A DNA stretch of 64,000 bases, taken from assembly GCA_947589155.1 (NCBI GenBank), contig CANQBH010000001.1:62001-126000 (forward strand), given 5' to 3'. Made by a program: the position numbers and the translations under genes. Numbering within the stretch: the stretch's first letter is position 1; every line of letters starts with the position of its first letter. Origin of the DNA: an uncultured Lachnospiraceae bacterium (GTDB taxonomy: Bacteria > Bacillota > Clostridia > Lachnospirales > Lachnospiraceae). The notes beneath the pieces are model-generated. The model was not told the DNA's origin, searched no databases, and worked only from the letters and a program-made list of their open reading frames with translations. Of the stretch, positions 9,963 to 19,968 are shown one piece after another.

Positions 9963-11060
9963 TTATTTGCGTAGTAACTGCTGTTCTAACGCTTCGTAAT
10001 AATCATCGTCCTGCGGACGCTGATGGAAATTGTGGAAGCGGTTGTTGGCGGGACGGACGCTGAGGGAGGCGTTCGCCTTTTGCGCGGAGGCGGCGTGCGC
10101 CTGATCCAGCGTGCGGATCTCTTCCGGATGGCGGATGCCCTTTTCATGCCAACTGGTCAGGATGGAGTCGGCGTAACTGAAATTCGCCCTGCCGGTGTTG
10201 CTGATCGTGCGGGCGCAGGCTTCCGTGATGATGTCCAGAGTAAAGCCGTAAAGGCCCGTCCACTTTTCGATGAAGGCGATCTCCTTATCGATCAGGCTGC
10301 GGCCGGAGATCCCGAAGGCCTTCATGACCGCGTAATAGGTCTGCGAGTGGATGTTTGCGGACTGTCTTGCCTCATCCGCGCTGCGGATGTTTTCGTCCGC
10401 CCAGTTCAGCGCGACCTTGTTCATGTAGCGGATATTCGGATGCCCTTTGTCAATGCAGTATTCGATCAGGTATTCGATCAGATCGAATGGAAAATGCAGT
10501 TCGTCATACCAGTAGAAGATCGTATTGAGATCCGTTGAGGTCAGGGGCCGCTTTAGGTAAGTCTCGACCGCGTAGAGCAGATCGCCGACCTCGTTCTGCG
10601 ACTTGAAGGACAGGATCTTGTCCGCGGAGTAGACCGGCGTCTCGGAACGCGAAACGGGCGCCGCGGGTGCAGCAGGCGCAGGAATCGCGGCGGGCGCGGA
10701 GATCACAGCCGGAGCAGGGGACGCGGACGGCGCGGAAACGGAGAGCGCGGAAACGGACGACGCTTCCGGCTCAACGAAGCAGATTCCGGTCAGGTTGGAA
10801 TCGCAGTCGTATTCCAACTTTAACAGGTCAAGGTTCTCCCAGTAGGCGAGCGCGCGATGCACGTCGTTTTCCGTGTAGTGGAACTTGTCCGCCAAAGCGG
10901 AAATGGAAAAACGGCCCCCGCTCTGCTGGAGAAGGCGCAAAAGATACAGGTAGATCTTTACGAACTCCCCGTTAGCGTCCTGGATATAATGATCGATGAA
11001 AATATTCGGCACGGCGGTCGTGTGACGGCCGCGGTCGGTATGCAGAACAATATCTCCCAT
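9963..11060 (-). CDS. DnaD domain-containing replication protein
   Basis: DnaD-like tract (VGDLLYAVETYLKRPLTSTDLNTIFYWYDELHFPFDLIEYLIEYCIDKG); directly upstream of the DnaC-like gene. Confidence 0.8.
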   Translation of the reverse strand: MGDIVLHTDRGRHTTAVPNIFIDHYIQDANGEFVKIYLYLLRLLQQSGGRFSISALADKFHYTENDVHRALAYWENLDLLKLEYDCDSNLTGICFVEPEASSVSALSVSAPSASPAPAVISAPAAIPAPAAPAAPVSRSETPVYSADKILSFKSQNEVGDLLYAVETYLKRPLTSTDLNTIFYWYDELHFPFDLIEYLIEYCIDKGHPNIRYMNKVALNWADENIRSADEARQSANIHSQTYYAVMKAFGISGRSLIDKEIAFIEKWTGLYGFTLDIITEACARTISNTGRANFSYADSILTSWHEKGIRHPEEIRTLDQAHAASAQKANASLSVRPANNRFHNFHQRPQDDDYYEALEQQLLRK

Positions 11061-11092
11061 AGTCAGTCAGATCCTCTCTTCTTAGCAAAAGG

Positions 11093-11121
11093 ATTATAGC
11101 ATACAACGTTGCCCTTGAGAA
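11093..11121 (-). promoter_or_regulatory. Candidate sigma-A promoter of dnaD-like operon
   Basis: Minus strand TTCTCA-17 nt-TATAAT, about 35 bp upstream of ATG 11060. Confidence 0.5.
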
Positions 11122-11176
11122 GTAAAAAGTAATCCCCAATCCCAGTAGAATCAAGGGTTGCGGTGGAATGCGATTT

Positions 11177-11185
11177 TGTGGATAA
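11177..11185 (-). promoter_or_regulatory. DnaA box
   Basis: TGTGGATAA on + = TTATCCACA on -, exact DnaA-box consensus. Confidence 0.65.
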
Positions 11186-11255
11186 GTGGAAAAAACAGCC
11201 AAAATTCGGGCATAAAAAATCCACAAGAGAAAGGAGATAAGTGCGCCCTTTCAAT

Positions 11256-11264
11256 TGTGGATAA
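11256..11264 (-). promoter_or_regulatory. DnaA box
   Basis: TGTGGATAA on + = TTATCCACA on -, exact DnaA-box consensus. Confidence 0.65.
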
Positions 11265-11273
11265 AGTGGACAA

Positions 11274-12662
11274 TCAAAGATCTAAAAGATGATCCCCAAT
11301 CGTTACAACGTCTCCCGCCCCCATAGTTATCAACAAATCGCCGTTCATACATTTTTTTTCTAAAAACGATTCGATTTCCGCAAACGTCGGGAAGTAATAA
11401 CACTCCGTGCCCGTTTCTTTTAATAAGGAAAGGATATCCTGCGAACTGACGCCGTAGACGTCCTGCTCGCGCGCCGCGTAGATATCCGCCAGCACGACGA
11501 TATCCGCGAGGGAGAGGGCTTTGGCAAAGTCTTTCAGGAAGGCTTTGGTGCGGGTGTAGGTGTGCGGCTGGAAGACGCAGATGATCCGGTCCCTGCCGTA
11601 ATTCTTTGCCGCGGTCAGCGAAGCCGTGATCTCGGTCGGGTGGTGCGCGTAGTCGTCGATAACGACCGCGCCGCGGTAGTCGCCCTTATACTGGAAGCGG
11701 CGGTCCGCGCCGCTGAAGCCGGAGAGGCCGAGGGCGATCTGTTCCCACGGAAGCCCCATCGTCAGGCAGAGCGCGATTACGGCGAGCGCGTTGCCGATAT
11801 TGTGGCGGCCCGGCACGTTCAGCCGGACGGCGGGCAGTTCGCCGCCGCAGAAAACCGGCGTAAATCCGCCGCAGCCCTTGTCGTAGGAAATGTCTTTGGC
11901 ATAGCAGTCAAAGTCCTCGGAAAAACCAAAGGTGATCACGCGGCAGTCCGTATCGGCGCAGAGTTCTTCATAGGAAGGGATCTCGCCGTTGATGATGAGC
12001 GCGCCGTCCGGTTTTGTGTTGGAGGCAAATCTGCGGAAGGAAGCGCGCACATCGTCCAGATCCTTAAAAAAGTCCATATGCTCCGCTTCCACGTTCAGGA
12101 TCACGCTGTATTTCGGGAAGAAGGAGTGATAACTGTTCGTGTATTCGCAGGCCTCCGTGATAAAGAGGTCGGAATCGCCGACATGGATGTTGCTGCCGAT
12201 CGAGCGGAGGATGCCGCCGACGGAGATCGTCGGGTCGTCGGTTCCGGCAAGGAACACCTGACTGGCCATGGAAGTCGTCGTCGTCTTTCCGTGCGTGCCC
12301 GCGACCGCGACGGAGCGCCCGTAGCGTTCCATGATCTGGCCGAGGAGTTCCGCGCGGGTCAGCATCGGGATCTTGAGCGCCGACGCTTTGGCGTATTCCG
12401 GATTGTCGGGACGGATCGCCGCGGTATATATGACATAATTCAGATCTTTGGTTATATTTTCTTCTGTTTGCGAATAAGATATAGAAGCCCCAAGACGGAC
12501 AAGCCGTTTGGTAAGATCGGACTCCCTTGTGTCGGAACCCGTGACCGTGTAGCCCATTTTTAAGAGGATCTCGGCAAGGCCGCTCATGCTGATGCCGCCG
12601 ATCCCGATAAAATGCACGCGCGCAGGTTTTGAAAAATCGATTTCGTACATAGTGGTTTCCAT
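11274..12662 (-). CDS. murC: UDP-N-acetylmuramate--L-alanine ligase
   Basis: VHFIGIGGISMSGLAEIL, AGTHGKTTTTSM, DDYAHHPTEI, QPHTYTRTKAF. Confidence 0.97.
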   Translation of the reverse strand: METTMYEIDFSKPARVHFIGIGGISMSGLAEILLKMGYTVTGSDTRESDLTKRLVRLGASISYSQTEENITKDLNYVIYTAAIRPDNPEYAKASALKIPMLTRAELLGQIMERYGRSVAVAGTHGKTTTTSMASQVFLAGTDDPTISVGGILRSIGSNIHVGDSDLFITEACEYTNSYHSFFPKYSVILNVEAEHMDFFKDLDDVRASFRRFASNTKPDGALIINGEIPSYEELCADTDCRVITFGFSEDFDCYAKDISYDKGCGGFTPVFCGGELPAVRLNVPGRHNIGNALAVIALCLTMGLPWEQIALGLSGFSGADRRFQYKGDYRGAVVIDDYAHHPTEITASLTAAKNYGRDRIICVFQPHTYTRTKAFLKDFAKALSLADIVVLADIYAAREQDVYGVSSQDILSLLKETGTECYYFPTFAEIESFLEKKCMNGDLLITMGAGDVVTIGDHLLDL

Positions 12663-12697
12663 CCGTGATCTTTGTTATTGGTAAGTTACCTACTTCT

Positions 12698-12725
12698 ATT
12701 ATAATCGCGTCATGGCATTTTGCAA
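12698..12725 (-). promoter_or_regulatory. Candidate murC promoter
   Basis: Minus strand TTGCAA-16 nt-TATAAT. Confidence 0.5.
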
Positions 12726-12801
12726 GAAAATTACTGTCGACAGGACGGCGCGGGGCGAAAAAAGGAGAAGGCCGCAGTTGTATAAATTGTCCAAGAAATT
12801 T

Positions 12802-12830
12802 CTGACAACGGAAATAATTTTGTGTATATT
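12802..12830 (+). promoter_or_regulatory. Candidate glgC promoter
   Basis: CTGACA-17 nt-TATATT; a second candidate (TTGCGG-17 nt-TATACT) lies just downstream. Confidence 0.45.
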
Positions 12831-12937
12831 GTTGCGGAAAAAAGAGCATAATGCTATACTTTAATATACAATATGTTCCTTTTGAGGAAAAACTTTCAGG
12901 ATTGGCATACCTGAAAAGAGACGTGAGGTGAAAGACT

Positions 12938-14212
12938 ATGATTCGAAAAGAAATGATCGCCATGCTGCTTGCGGGAGGACAAGGCAGCAGGCTGGGGGTA
13001 TTGACTTCCGATGTGGCGAAGCCGGCGGTATCTTTCGGCGGAAAATACCGTATTATCGATTTTCCTCTCAGCAACTGTATCAATTCCGGAATCGATACGG
13101 TGGGCGTGCTGACGCAGTATCAGCCGCTGGTCTTAAATTCCCATATCGGGATCGGTATCCCGTGGGATCTGGATCGCAATAACGGCGGCGTCGCCGTCCT
13201 CCCTCCATATGAAAAGAGCGATTCGAGCGAATGGTATTCCGGCACGGCCAACGCCATCTACCAGAACCTCAAGTATATGGAGAGTTACAATCCGGAATAT
13301 GTTCTGATCCTTTCGGGGGATCACATCTACAAGATGGATTACGAGGCGATGCTGGATTTCCACAAGCAGAACGAAGCGGACGTGACGATCGCGGCGATTC
13401 CGGTGCCGATGGAGGAGGCGAGCCGTTTTGGTATCGTGGTCACGGACGAGCAGAAGCAGATCAAGGAATTTGAAGAAAAGCCGGAGATGCCGAGCAGCAA
13501 TCTGGCGTCCATGGGCATCTATATCTTCAGCTGGCAGGTGTTAAAGGACTCGCTGATCGCGATGAAGGATCAGAGCAACTGCGACTTCGGCAAGCACATC
13601 ATCCCGTACTGCCACGAGAACGGCAAGCGCCTGTTTGCTTACGAGTTTAACGACTACTGGAAGGACGTCGGAACGCTCGGTTCTTATTGGGAAGCCAATA
13701 TGGAACTGATCGATCTGATTCCGGAGTTTAACCTCTATGAGGAGTTCTGGAAGATCTATACCAAGCAGGACATCATAGAGCCGCAGTACATATCCGCGGA
13801 AGCGAAGGTGGAACGCGCGATCATCGGTGCGGGCGCGCAGATCTACGGCGAAGTGCAGAGCTGCGTCTTAGGCGCGGGCGTCGTGATCGAAGAAGGCGCC
13901 GTCGTGCGGGATTCGATCCTCATGGAAGGGACAAGGGTCCGGCGCGGCGCGATCATCGACAAGGCGATCCTTGCGGAAAACTGCGACATCGGAGAGGGCG
14001 TGCAGATCGGCGTGGGCGAAGAAGCGCCGAGCCGTCTGAACGCCAGCATTTATGCGTTCGGTCTTGCGACGCTCGGTGAAGATACGGTGATCCCCGCAAA
14101 TGTCAGGATCGGAAAGAATACCGCGATCAAGGGCAGGACGACAGAAGAAGATTATCCAAACGGCGAACTGGCCGGCGGCGGATACATCATTAAGGTAGGT
14201 GAAGAAGCATGA
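12938..14212 (+). CDS. glgC: Glucose-1-phosphate adenylyltransferase
   Basis: [50 protein letters not shown]. Confidence 0.97.
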   Translation: MIRKEMIAMLLAGGQGSRLGVLTSDVAKPAVSFGGKYRIIDFPLSNCINSGIDTVGVLTQYQPLVLNSHIGIGIPWDLDRNNGGVAVLPPYEKSDSSEWYSGTANAIYQNLKYMESYNPEYVLILSGDHIYKMDYEAMLDFHKQNEADVTIAAIPVPMEEASRFGIVVTDEQKQIKEFEEKPEMPSSNLASMGIYIFSWQVLKDSLIAMKDQSNCDFGKHIIPYCHENGKRLFAYEFNDYWKDVGTLGSYWEANMELIDLIPEFNLYEEFWKIYTKQDIIEPQYISAEAKVERAIIGAGAQIYGEVQSCVLGAGVVIEEGAVVRDSILMEGTRVRRGAIIDKAILAENCDIGEGVQIGVGEEAPSRLNASIYAFGLATLGEDTVIPANVRIGKNTAIKGRTTEEDYPNGELAGGGYIIKVGEEA

Positions 14213-15348
14213 AAGCATTAGGAATTATCTTAGCGGGCGGCAACAGTAGCAGAATGAGGAACCTTTCGGAGAAGCGCGCCATATCCGCCATGTCCGTGGG
14301 GTGCAGTTACCGCTGTATCGATTTTGTTTTGAGCAACATGACCAATTCCAACATCCAGACGGTGGCGGTGCTGAGCCAGTACAACGCCCGCTCGTTGAAC
14401 GAACATCTCAATTCCTCAAAATGGTGGAATTTCGGAAGGAAGCAGGGCGGCCTGTTTTTGTTCACGCCGACCGTCACGACGGACAACAGCTGGTGGTACC
14501 GCGGAACGGCGGATGCGATGTGGCAGAATATCGACTTCCTCAAAAAACGCCACGAGCCGTACGTCGTGATCGCGAGCGGCGACTGCGTCTATAAACTGGA
14601 CTTCAACAAAGTGCTGGATTACCATATCCAGCGGCAGTCGGATATCACCGTGGTCTGCGCGAAACTGCCAAAGGGCGACGACGCCCGCAGGTTTGGCGTG
14701 GTGCAGCTTGACATGGACGGCAGGGTCGTCGAATTTGAAGAAAAGCCGATGGTCGCCAAGTCGGACATCGTTTCCACCGGCGTTTACGTTATCCGGCGCA
14801 GGGTGCTGATCGAACTGCTCGAGGAGTGCAACGAAGAAGGCAGATACAATTTTGTTACAGATATACTGATTCGTCAGAAAGGTCTTAAGAAGATCTACGG
14901 CTATATGCTGGAGGGGTATTGGAGCAATATCTCATCCGTAGACAGTTATTATCGGACCAACATGGATTTCCTTGATCGGGAAGTCAGGGAGTATTTCTTT
15001 CACCAGGAGCCTCAGATCTTTTCAAAGACCTATGATTTGCCGCCGGCAAAATACAATGCAGGATCAAAAGTCACCAACAGCCTTGTGGCGAGCGGGTGCA
15101 TCATCAACAGTACGGTGGAAAATTCCGTGCTCTTCAAGAAGGTCTTCGTAGGAAACAACAGCGTGATCAAAAATTCCATCATACTGAACGGATCCTATAT
15201 CGGGGACAACGTACATATCGAAAACTGCATTGTCGAAAGTTCAGAAACGCTGCTGAGCGGCAGCACCTATATTGGAGAGGAAGGAGTGATGATCATCTCA
15301 GAAAAGAAAAAAAGATATGAGGCACAAGAGATGAACGGGGAGGAGTAA
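14209..15348 (+). CDS. glgD: Glucose-1-phosphate adenylyltransferase subunit GlgD
   Basis: GlgC-like paralogue ([38 protein letters not shown]), ATGA overlap with glgC. Confidence 0.93.
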   Translation: MKALGIILAGGNSSRMRNLSEKRAISAMSVGCSYRCIDFVLSNMTNSNIQTVAVLSQYNARSLNEHLNSSKWWNFGRKQGGLFLFTPTVTTDNSWWYRGTADAMWQNIDFLKKRHEPYVVIASGDCVYKLDFNKVLDYHIQRQSDITVVCAKLPKGDDARRFGVVQLDMDGRVVEFEEKPMVAKSDIVSTGVYVIRRRVLIELLEECNEEGRYNFVTDILIRQKGLKKIYGYMLEGYWSNISSVDSYYRTNMDFLDREVREYFFHQEPQIFSKTYDLPPAKYNAGSKVTNSLVASGCIINSTVENSVLFKKVFVGNNSVIKNSIILNGSYIGDNVHIENCIVESSETLLSGSTYIGEEGVMIISEKKKRYEAQEMNGEE

Positions 15349-15352
15349 TGGT

Positions 15353-15622
15353 ATGGAAGTAACAGATGTGCGGATCCGCAAGATGGAAAAGGAAGGAAAG
15401 ATGAAAGCGGTGGTATCGATCACTTTGGACGGCGAGTTCGTGGTGCACGATATCAAGATCATCGAAGGCGAGAAGGGATTGTTTATCGCGATGCCGAGCC
15501 GGAAGACGGCGGAAGGCGAATACAAAGACATCGCGCATCCGATCAAATCTTCGACGAGAGAGCAGATCCAAAATTCCATTTTGCAGATGTATAACGAGCA
15601 GCTGCTTCAACAGGAAGAGTGA
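15353..15622 (+). CDS. spoVG: Septation regulator SpoVG
   Basis: [51 protein letters not shown]. Confidence 0.97.
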   Translation: MEVTDVRIRKMEKEGKMKAVVSITLDGEFVVHDIKIIEGEKGLFIAMPSRKTAEGEYKDIAHPIKSSTREQIQNSILQMYNEQLLQQEE

Positions 15623-15635
15623 TACCATAAAAAAC

Positions 15636-15677
15636 AAAAGGTTGTGCGCAGACGAGGTCTGCGGCACAGCCTTTTTT
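15636..15677 (+). terminator. Intrinsic terminator after spoVG
   Basis: AAAAGGTTGTGCGCAGAC-GAG-GTCTGCGGCACAGCCTTTTTT long stem plus U-run. Confidence 0.85.
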
Positions 15678-15779
15678 CTTTGCCGAAGGAAAGATTTTTT
15701 GCGGCGGCCGTGACGGCGGTGGACGAAGGGAGGGTTTTCTGCTATATTGTTAAAAGGATTTTTTGGAAAGAGGAAGCGG

Positions 15780-16358
15780 ATGAAGATCATTGTCGGCCTG
15801 GGCAATCCGGGAGAAAAATACGAAAAAACAAGGCATAACGCGGGCTTTGACGTCATAGACTTGCTTGCAGAGACCTATGGGATAGAGACGGCGCAGGAAA
15901 AGCACAGGGCGAAGATCGGCAAAGGTCGGATCGAAGGCGTTCCGGTGCTGCTGGTCAAACCGCAGACGTTTATGAACCTCAGCGGCGAAAGCGTGGCGGA
16001 GATCCTGCATTATTACAAGGCGGATCCCGAGGAGGATCTGCTCGTCATTTCCGACGACGTGACGCTTGACGTGGGGATGCTGCGCGTCCGCAGGAAGGGG
16101 AGCGCGGGCGGACACAACGGCCTGAAGAATATCATTGAACATTGCGGCACGCAGGAGTTTCCGAGGCTGCGCGTCGGGGTCGGCCATGTGCCGCCGGAGT
16201 GCGATATGATCCGACATGTGCTGGGAAGGCTGCCCGCGGAGGAGCGGCCGATATTAGAGAAAGCCTGCCGCCGCGCGGTGAAAGCGGTGGCGTGTATCCT
16301 GACGGAAGATGTGGATACGGCGATGAATCTGTATAATGGGAAAGTCAGTGAAGAATGA
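15780..16358 (+). CDS. pth: Peptidyl-tRNA hydrolase
   Basis: MKIIVGLGNPGEKYEKTRHNAGFDVID, KPQTFMNLSGESV, GSAGGHNGLKNI. Confidence 0.97.
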   Translation: MKIIVGLGNPGEKYEKTRHNAGFDVIDLLAETYGIETAQEKHRAKIGKGRIEGVPVLLVKPQTFMNLSGESVAEILHYYKADPEEDLLVISDDVTLDVGMLRVRRKGSAGGHNGLKNIIEHCGTQEFPRLRVGVGHVPPECDMIRHVLGRLPAEERPILEKACRRAVKAVACILTEDVDTAMNLYNGKVSEE

Positions 16359-19300
16359 AAGTATTTTTGACGCCTTTGGAAGAAATGCCCGATGTGGCGC
16401 GGCTTTTGGAAAAGAGCAGGAAAGAGCGGAAACTGTATGAGATCGCGGGCGTGATCGACGCGCTGAAACCGCACCTGATCTACGGCATGGGTCATGACCG
16501 GAAGGTAAAACTGGTCGTGACCTATGATGAACTGCGCGCAAAAAGCCTCGCGGAGCATTGCAGGTTTTTTGAGGAGAACGTGCTGTATTATCCCGCGCGC
16601 GATCTTCTGTTCTACCAGTCGGATATCCACGGGAACGCGATGACCCGCGAGAGGCTTGCGGTCGTGCGCGCGCTGCTCGAAGGGCAGCCGCTTACGGTGG
16701 TGACGACGATCGGCGCGCTGATGAACAAAGCGCCGTCGCTCGATTCTTATAAGAACGGGATCTTTCGGATCGCTGCGGGGGATACGCTGCGCCTTTCTTT
16801 CCTGCGGGAGAGGCTTACGACGCTGGGCTACGAGACGGTGACGATGGTCGAGCACCCGGGCGAGATGGCGGTGCGCGGCGGGATCGTCGATCTTTTCCCG
16901 CTGACCGAGGAAGATCCGGTCCGGATAGAATTTTGGGGAGACGAGGTCGATTCCCTGCGCGCCTTCGACCGCGCGACGCAGAAATCTCTGGAAAATCTGG
17001 AGAGCATAACGGTCTATCCGGCGATGGAACTCGTGCTGACGGAGGACGAGGTGCGCGCGGGCTTAAAGGCCATGGAAAGCGAGGCGGAAGACCTCTATCA
17101 GAAATACCGGAAAGAGGGAAAGACCGAGGAGGCCTACCGGATCCGCAGCACCGTTTCCCGCGTGGCGGAGGAGAGCCGCGAGTGGGGGATCGGAAGCGAA
17201 CTGGAGACGTATCTGGAATATTTTATGGAAGAAGGCGACAGCATACTTTCCTATTTTCCCGACGAGGCGATGGTCTTTCTGGACGAACCGCTCCGCCTGA
17301 AGCAGCACGGACAGGCCGTCGAGCAGGAGTTTGCGGAGAGTATGCTCCGCCGCCTTGAAAAGGGTTACTGCCTCCCGCGGCAGGTGCATATGCTGTTTTC
17401 GACGGAACAGGTCTTTGCGAGATTGCAGAAAAAAAACGGGATGATGTTCTGCGCACTGGACGGGCAGAGCGGGCCGCTGAAGGCCGCCGACGGGATCACG
17501 ATGCGCGCCGTATCCTCCGGCGCTTACAACAACCGTTTTGACCTTCTGCTCAAGGATCTCAAAGACTACCGGCGGAAAAAATACCGGATCCTTCTGCTTA
17601 CGCCCGGCCGGACGAGAGGAAAGCATCTCGCGGAGATCCTGCAGGATCAGGATCTTCCGTGTTTCTATACGGAGGATTACGACCACGGGATCCATCGGGG
17701 GGAGATCATGGTCGCGCCCGGCGATCTGGCGCGGGGATATGCGTTCCCCGAGGCGGAGTTTGTCATCCTTTCCGATCAGGATATGTTTGGCAAAAAGAAA
17801 AAGCGGCGCAGGACGGTCCGCTACGAAGGGGAAAGGATCGCCTCGTTTACCGATCTGGAGGTCGGGGATTACGTCGTGCATGAAAATCACGGCCTCGGCA
17901 TTTATCAGGGCTTTGAGAAGATACAGGTCGACAAGGTCATCAAGGACTATATCAAGATCGCCTACGCCAAAGGCGACCACCTCTACATACCGGTCACGCA
18001 GCTGGACGCCATCCAGAAGTACAGCGGCGCGGAGGGAAAGAAACCGAAACTCAATACGCTGGGCACGCAGGAGTGGACGCACACGAAGGAACGGGTGCGC
18101 AGCGCCGTCGGCGTCGTGGCGAAGGAACTCGTGGATCTGTACGCCCTGCGTCAGCAGGACAAGGGCTATGTGTACGGCCCCGATACCGTATGGCAGCGGG
18201 AATTTGAAGAGACCTTTCCTTATGAGGAGACGGAAGGGCAGCTGCAGGCGATCGAGGACGTAAAAAAAGATATGATGAGCCCGAAGATCATGGACCGTCT
18301 GATCTGCGGAGACGTCGGATACGGGAAGACCGAGATCGCGATCCGCGCGGCGTTCAAGGCCGTGCAGGAGGGCAAGCAGGTGGTCTACCTCGTGCCGACG
18401 ACGATCCTTGCCAACCAGCATTACCACACGTTTTTACAGAGGATGAGCCGCTATCCGGTCAAGATCGGACTGCTGTGCCGCTTCGTCGGCCCCGCGCAGC
18501 AGAAGGAGACGATCGCCGGATTAAAGAGCGGCGCGACGGATATCGTGATCGGCACGCACCGCCTGCTCTCGCAGGATGTGGCGTATAAGGATCTGGGGCT
18601 TTTGATCATCGACGAGGAGCAACGCTTCGGCGTCAGCCATAAGGAAAAGATCAAGCAGTTGAAAAAGAACGTGGACGTCCTGTCGCTTTCGGCGACGCCG
18701 ATTCCGCGGACGCTGCATATGAGCCTGATCGGGATCCGCGATATGAGCGTTCTCGAGGAAGCGCCGCTGGAGCGGCAGCCGATTCAGACGTTTGTCTTCG
18801 CTTACAACGAGGAGATGATACGGGAGGCGATCGTGCGGGAACTGGCGCGCGGCGGGCAGGTGTACTATGTCTATAACCGCGTCAACCGGATCGCGGACGT
18901 GGCGGCCACGATCGAGCAACTTGTGCCGGAAGCCAGAGTCGCGTATGCGCACGGCAAGATGGCGGAGTCCAAACTGGAGCAGATCATGTACCGGTTTGTC
19001 GACCGCGAGATCGACGTGCTGGTTTCCACGACGATCATTGAGATCGGTATGGATATCTCAAACGTCAATACGATCATGATCATGGACGCGGATCAGTTGG
19101 GGCTTTCGCAGCTCTATCAGCTGCGCGGGCGCGTGGGGCGGAGCAGTCGCACGGCCTACGCGTTTCTGATGTACCGGCAGGATAAGATGTTAAAAGAAGT
19201 GGCGGAGAAGCGCCTTGCGGCGATCAAGGAATTTACCGATCTTGGCAGCGGCTTTAAGATCGCGATGCGCGACCTCGAGATCCGCGGCGCGGGAAATATG

Positions 19301-19891
19301 CTGGGCAGGGAGCAGCACGGCCACATGGAGGCGGTCGGCTATGATCTGTACTGCAAGATGTTAAACGAGGCGGTCAAGCGGGAAAAAGGCGAGATCGTGG
19401 AAGAATCGTTTGAAACGGCGGTGGATCTGGATATGGACGCCTATCTGCCGGAGGACTATATCGCCGGAGAACTGCAGCGTCTGGATCTCTACAAGAGGAT
19501 CTCGGAGATCGGCTCCGGGGAGCAGAAGGACGAGATCATGGACGAGATGATCGACCGGTTCGGGGAGCCGCCGAAGGCGGTCATGAACCTGCTCTATCTC
19601 GCGCTGCTGCGGATGGAGGCGCATAAGGCGTATATCGTCGATATCAGCCAGAAGCCGGAGGAGATCGTGCTGACGATGTTCGAGCGGGCGTCCATCGACG
19701 TGACGGCGATTCCGGAGTTCCTTTCCCGCCACGCGCCGTACCTCAAGTTCACGGCGGACAGCAGGCGGCCGGCGTTTCGTCTGGCGTACCGGATGAATAC
19801 GCGGGTGCGCAGCAGGGATATTCCGGAGATGTTGATGGCGCTTGTAAAAGAAATGCAGCAATTACGGCAGGATTTATTGCCTGAACGGTAG
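16355..19891 (+). CDS. mfd: Transcription-repair coupling factor
   Basis: 1178 aa; ICGDVGYGKTEIAIRAAFKA, DEEQRFGVSHKEKIK, LRGRVGRSSRTAYAF. Confidence 0.98.
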   Translation: MKVFLTPLEEMPDVARLLEKSRKERKLYEIAGVIDALKPHLIYGMGHDRKVKLVVTYDELRAKSLAEHCRFFEENVLYYPARDLLFYQSDIHGNAMTRERLAVVRALLEGQPLTVVTTIGALMNKAPSLDSYKNGIFRIAAGDTLRLSFLRERLTTLGYETVTMVEHPGEMAVRGGIVDLFPLTEEDPVRIEFWGDEVDSLRAFDRATQKSLENLESITVYPAMELVLTEDEVRAGLKAMESEAEDLYQKYRKEGKTEEAYRIRSTVSRVAEESREWGIGSELETYLEYFMEEGDSILSYFPDEAMVFLDEPLRLKQHGQAVEQEFAESMLRRLEKGYCLPRQVHMLFSTEQVFARLQKKNGMMFCALDGQSGPLKAADGITMRAVSSGAYNNRFDLLLKDLKDYRRKKYRILLLTPGRTRGKHLAEILQDQDLPCFYTEDYDHGIHRGEIMVAPGDLARGYAFPEAEFVILSDQDMFGKKKKRRRTVRYEGERIASFTDLEVGDYVVHENHGLGIYQGFEKIQVDKVIKDYIKIAYAKGDHLYIPVTQLDAIQKYSGAEGKKPKLNTLGTQEWTHTKERVRSAVGVVAKELVDLYALRQQDKGYVYGPDTVWQREFEETFPYEETEGQLQAIEDVKKDMMSPKIMDRLICGDVGYGKTEIAIRAAFKAVQEGKQVVYLVPTTILANQHYHTFLQRMSRYPVKIGLLCRFVGPAQQKETIAGLKSGATDIVIGTHRLLSQDVAYKDLGLLIIDEEQRFGVSHKEKIKQLKKNVDVLSLSATPIPRTLHMSLIGIRDMSVLEEAPLERQPIQTFVFAYNEEMIREAIVRELARGGQVYYVYNRVNRIADVAATIEQLVPEARVAYAHGKMAESKLEQIMYRFVDREIDVLVSTTIIEIGMDISNVNTIMIMDADQLGLSQLYQLRGRVGRSSRTAYAFLMYRQDKMLKEVAEKRLAAIKEFTDLGSGFKIAMRDLEIRGAGNMLGREQHGHMEAVGYDLYCKMLNEAVKREKGEIVEESFETAVDLDMDAYLPEDYIAGELQRLDLYKRISEIGSGEQKDEIMDEMIDRFGEPPKAVMNLLYLALLRMEAHKAYIVDISQKPEEIVLTMFERASIDVTAIPEFLSRHAPYLKFTADSRRPAFRLAYRMNTRVRSRDIPEMLMALVKEMQQLRQDLLPER

Positions 19892-19968
19892 AAAATGATT
19901 ATAATAAGGACGTTGGAGCGTACCGTGCCGCTGGCGCGGGCGCAGGAAACAAGAAGGAGAGAAGAAAT

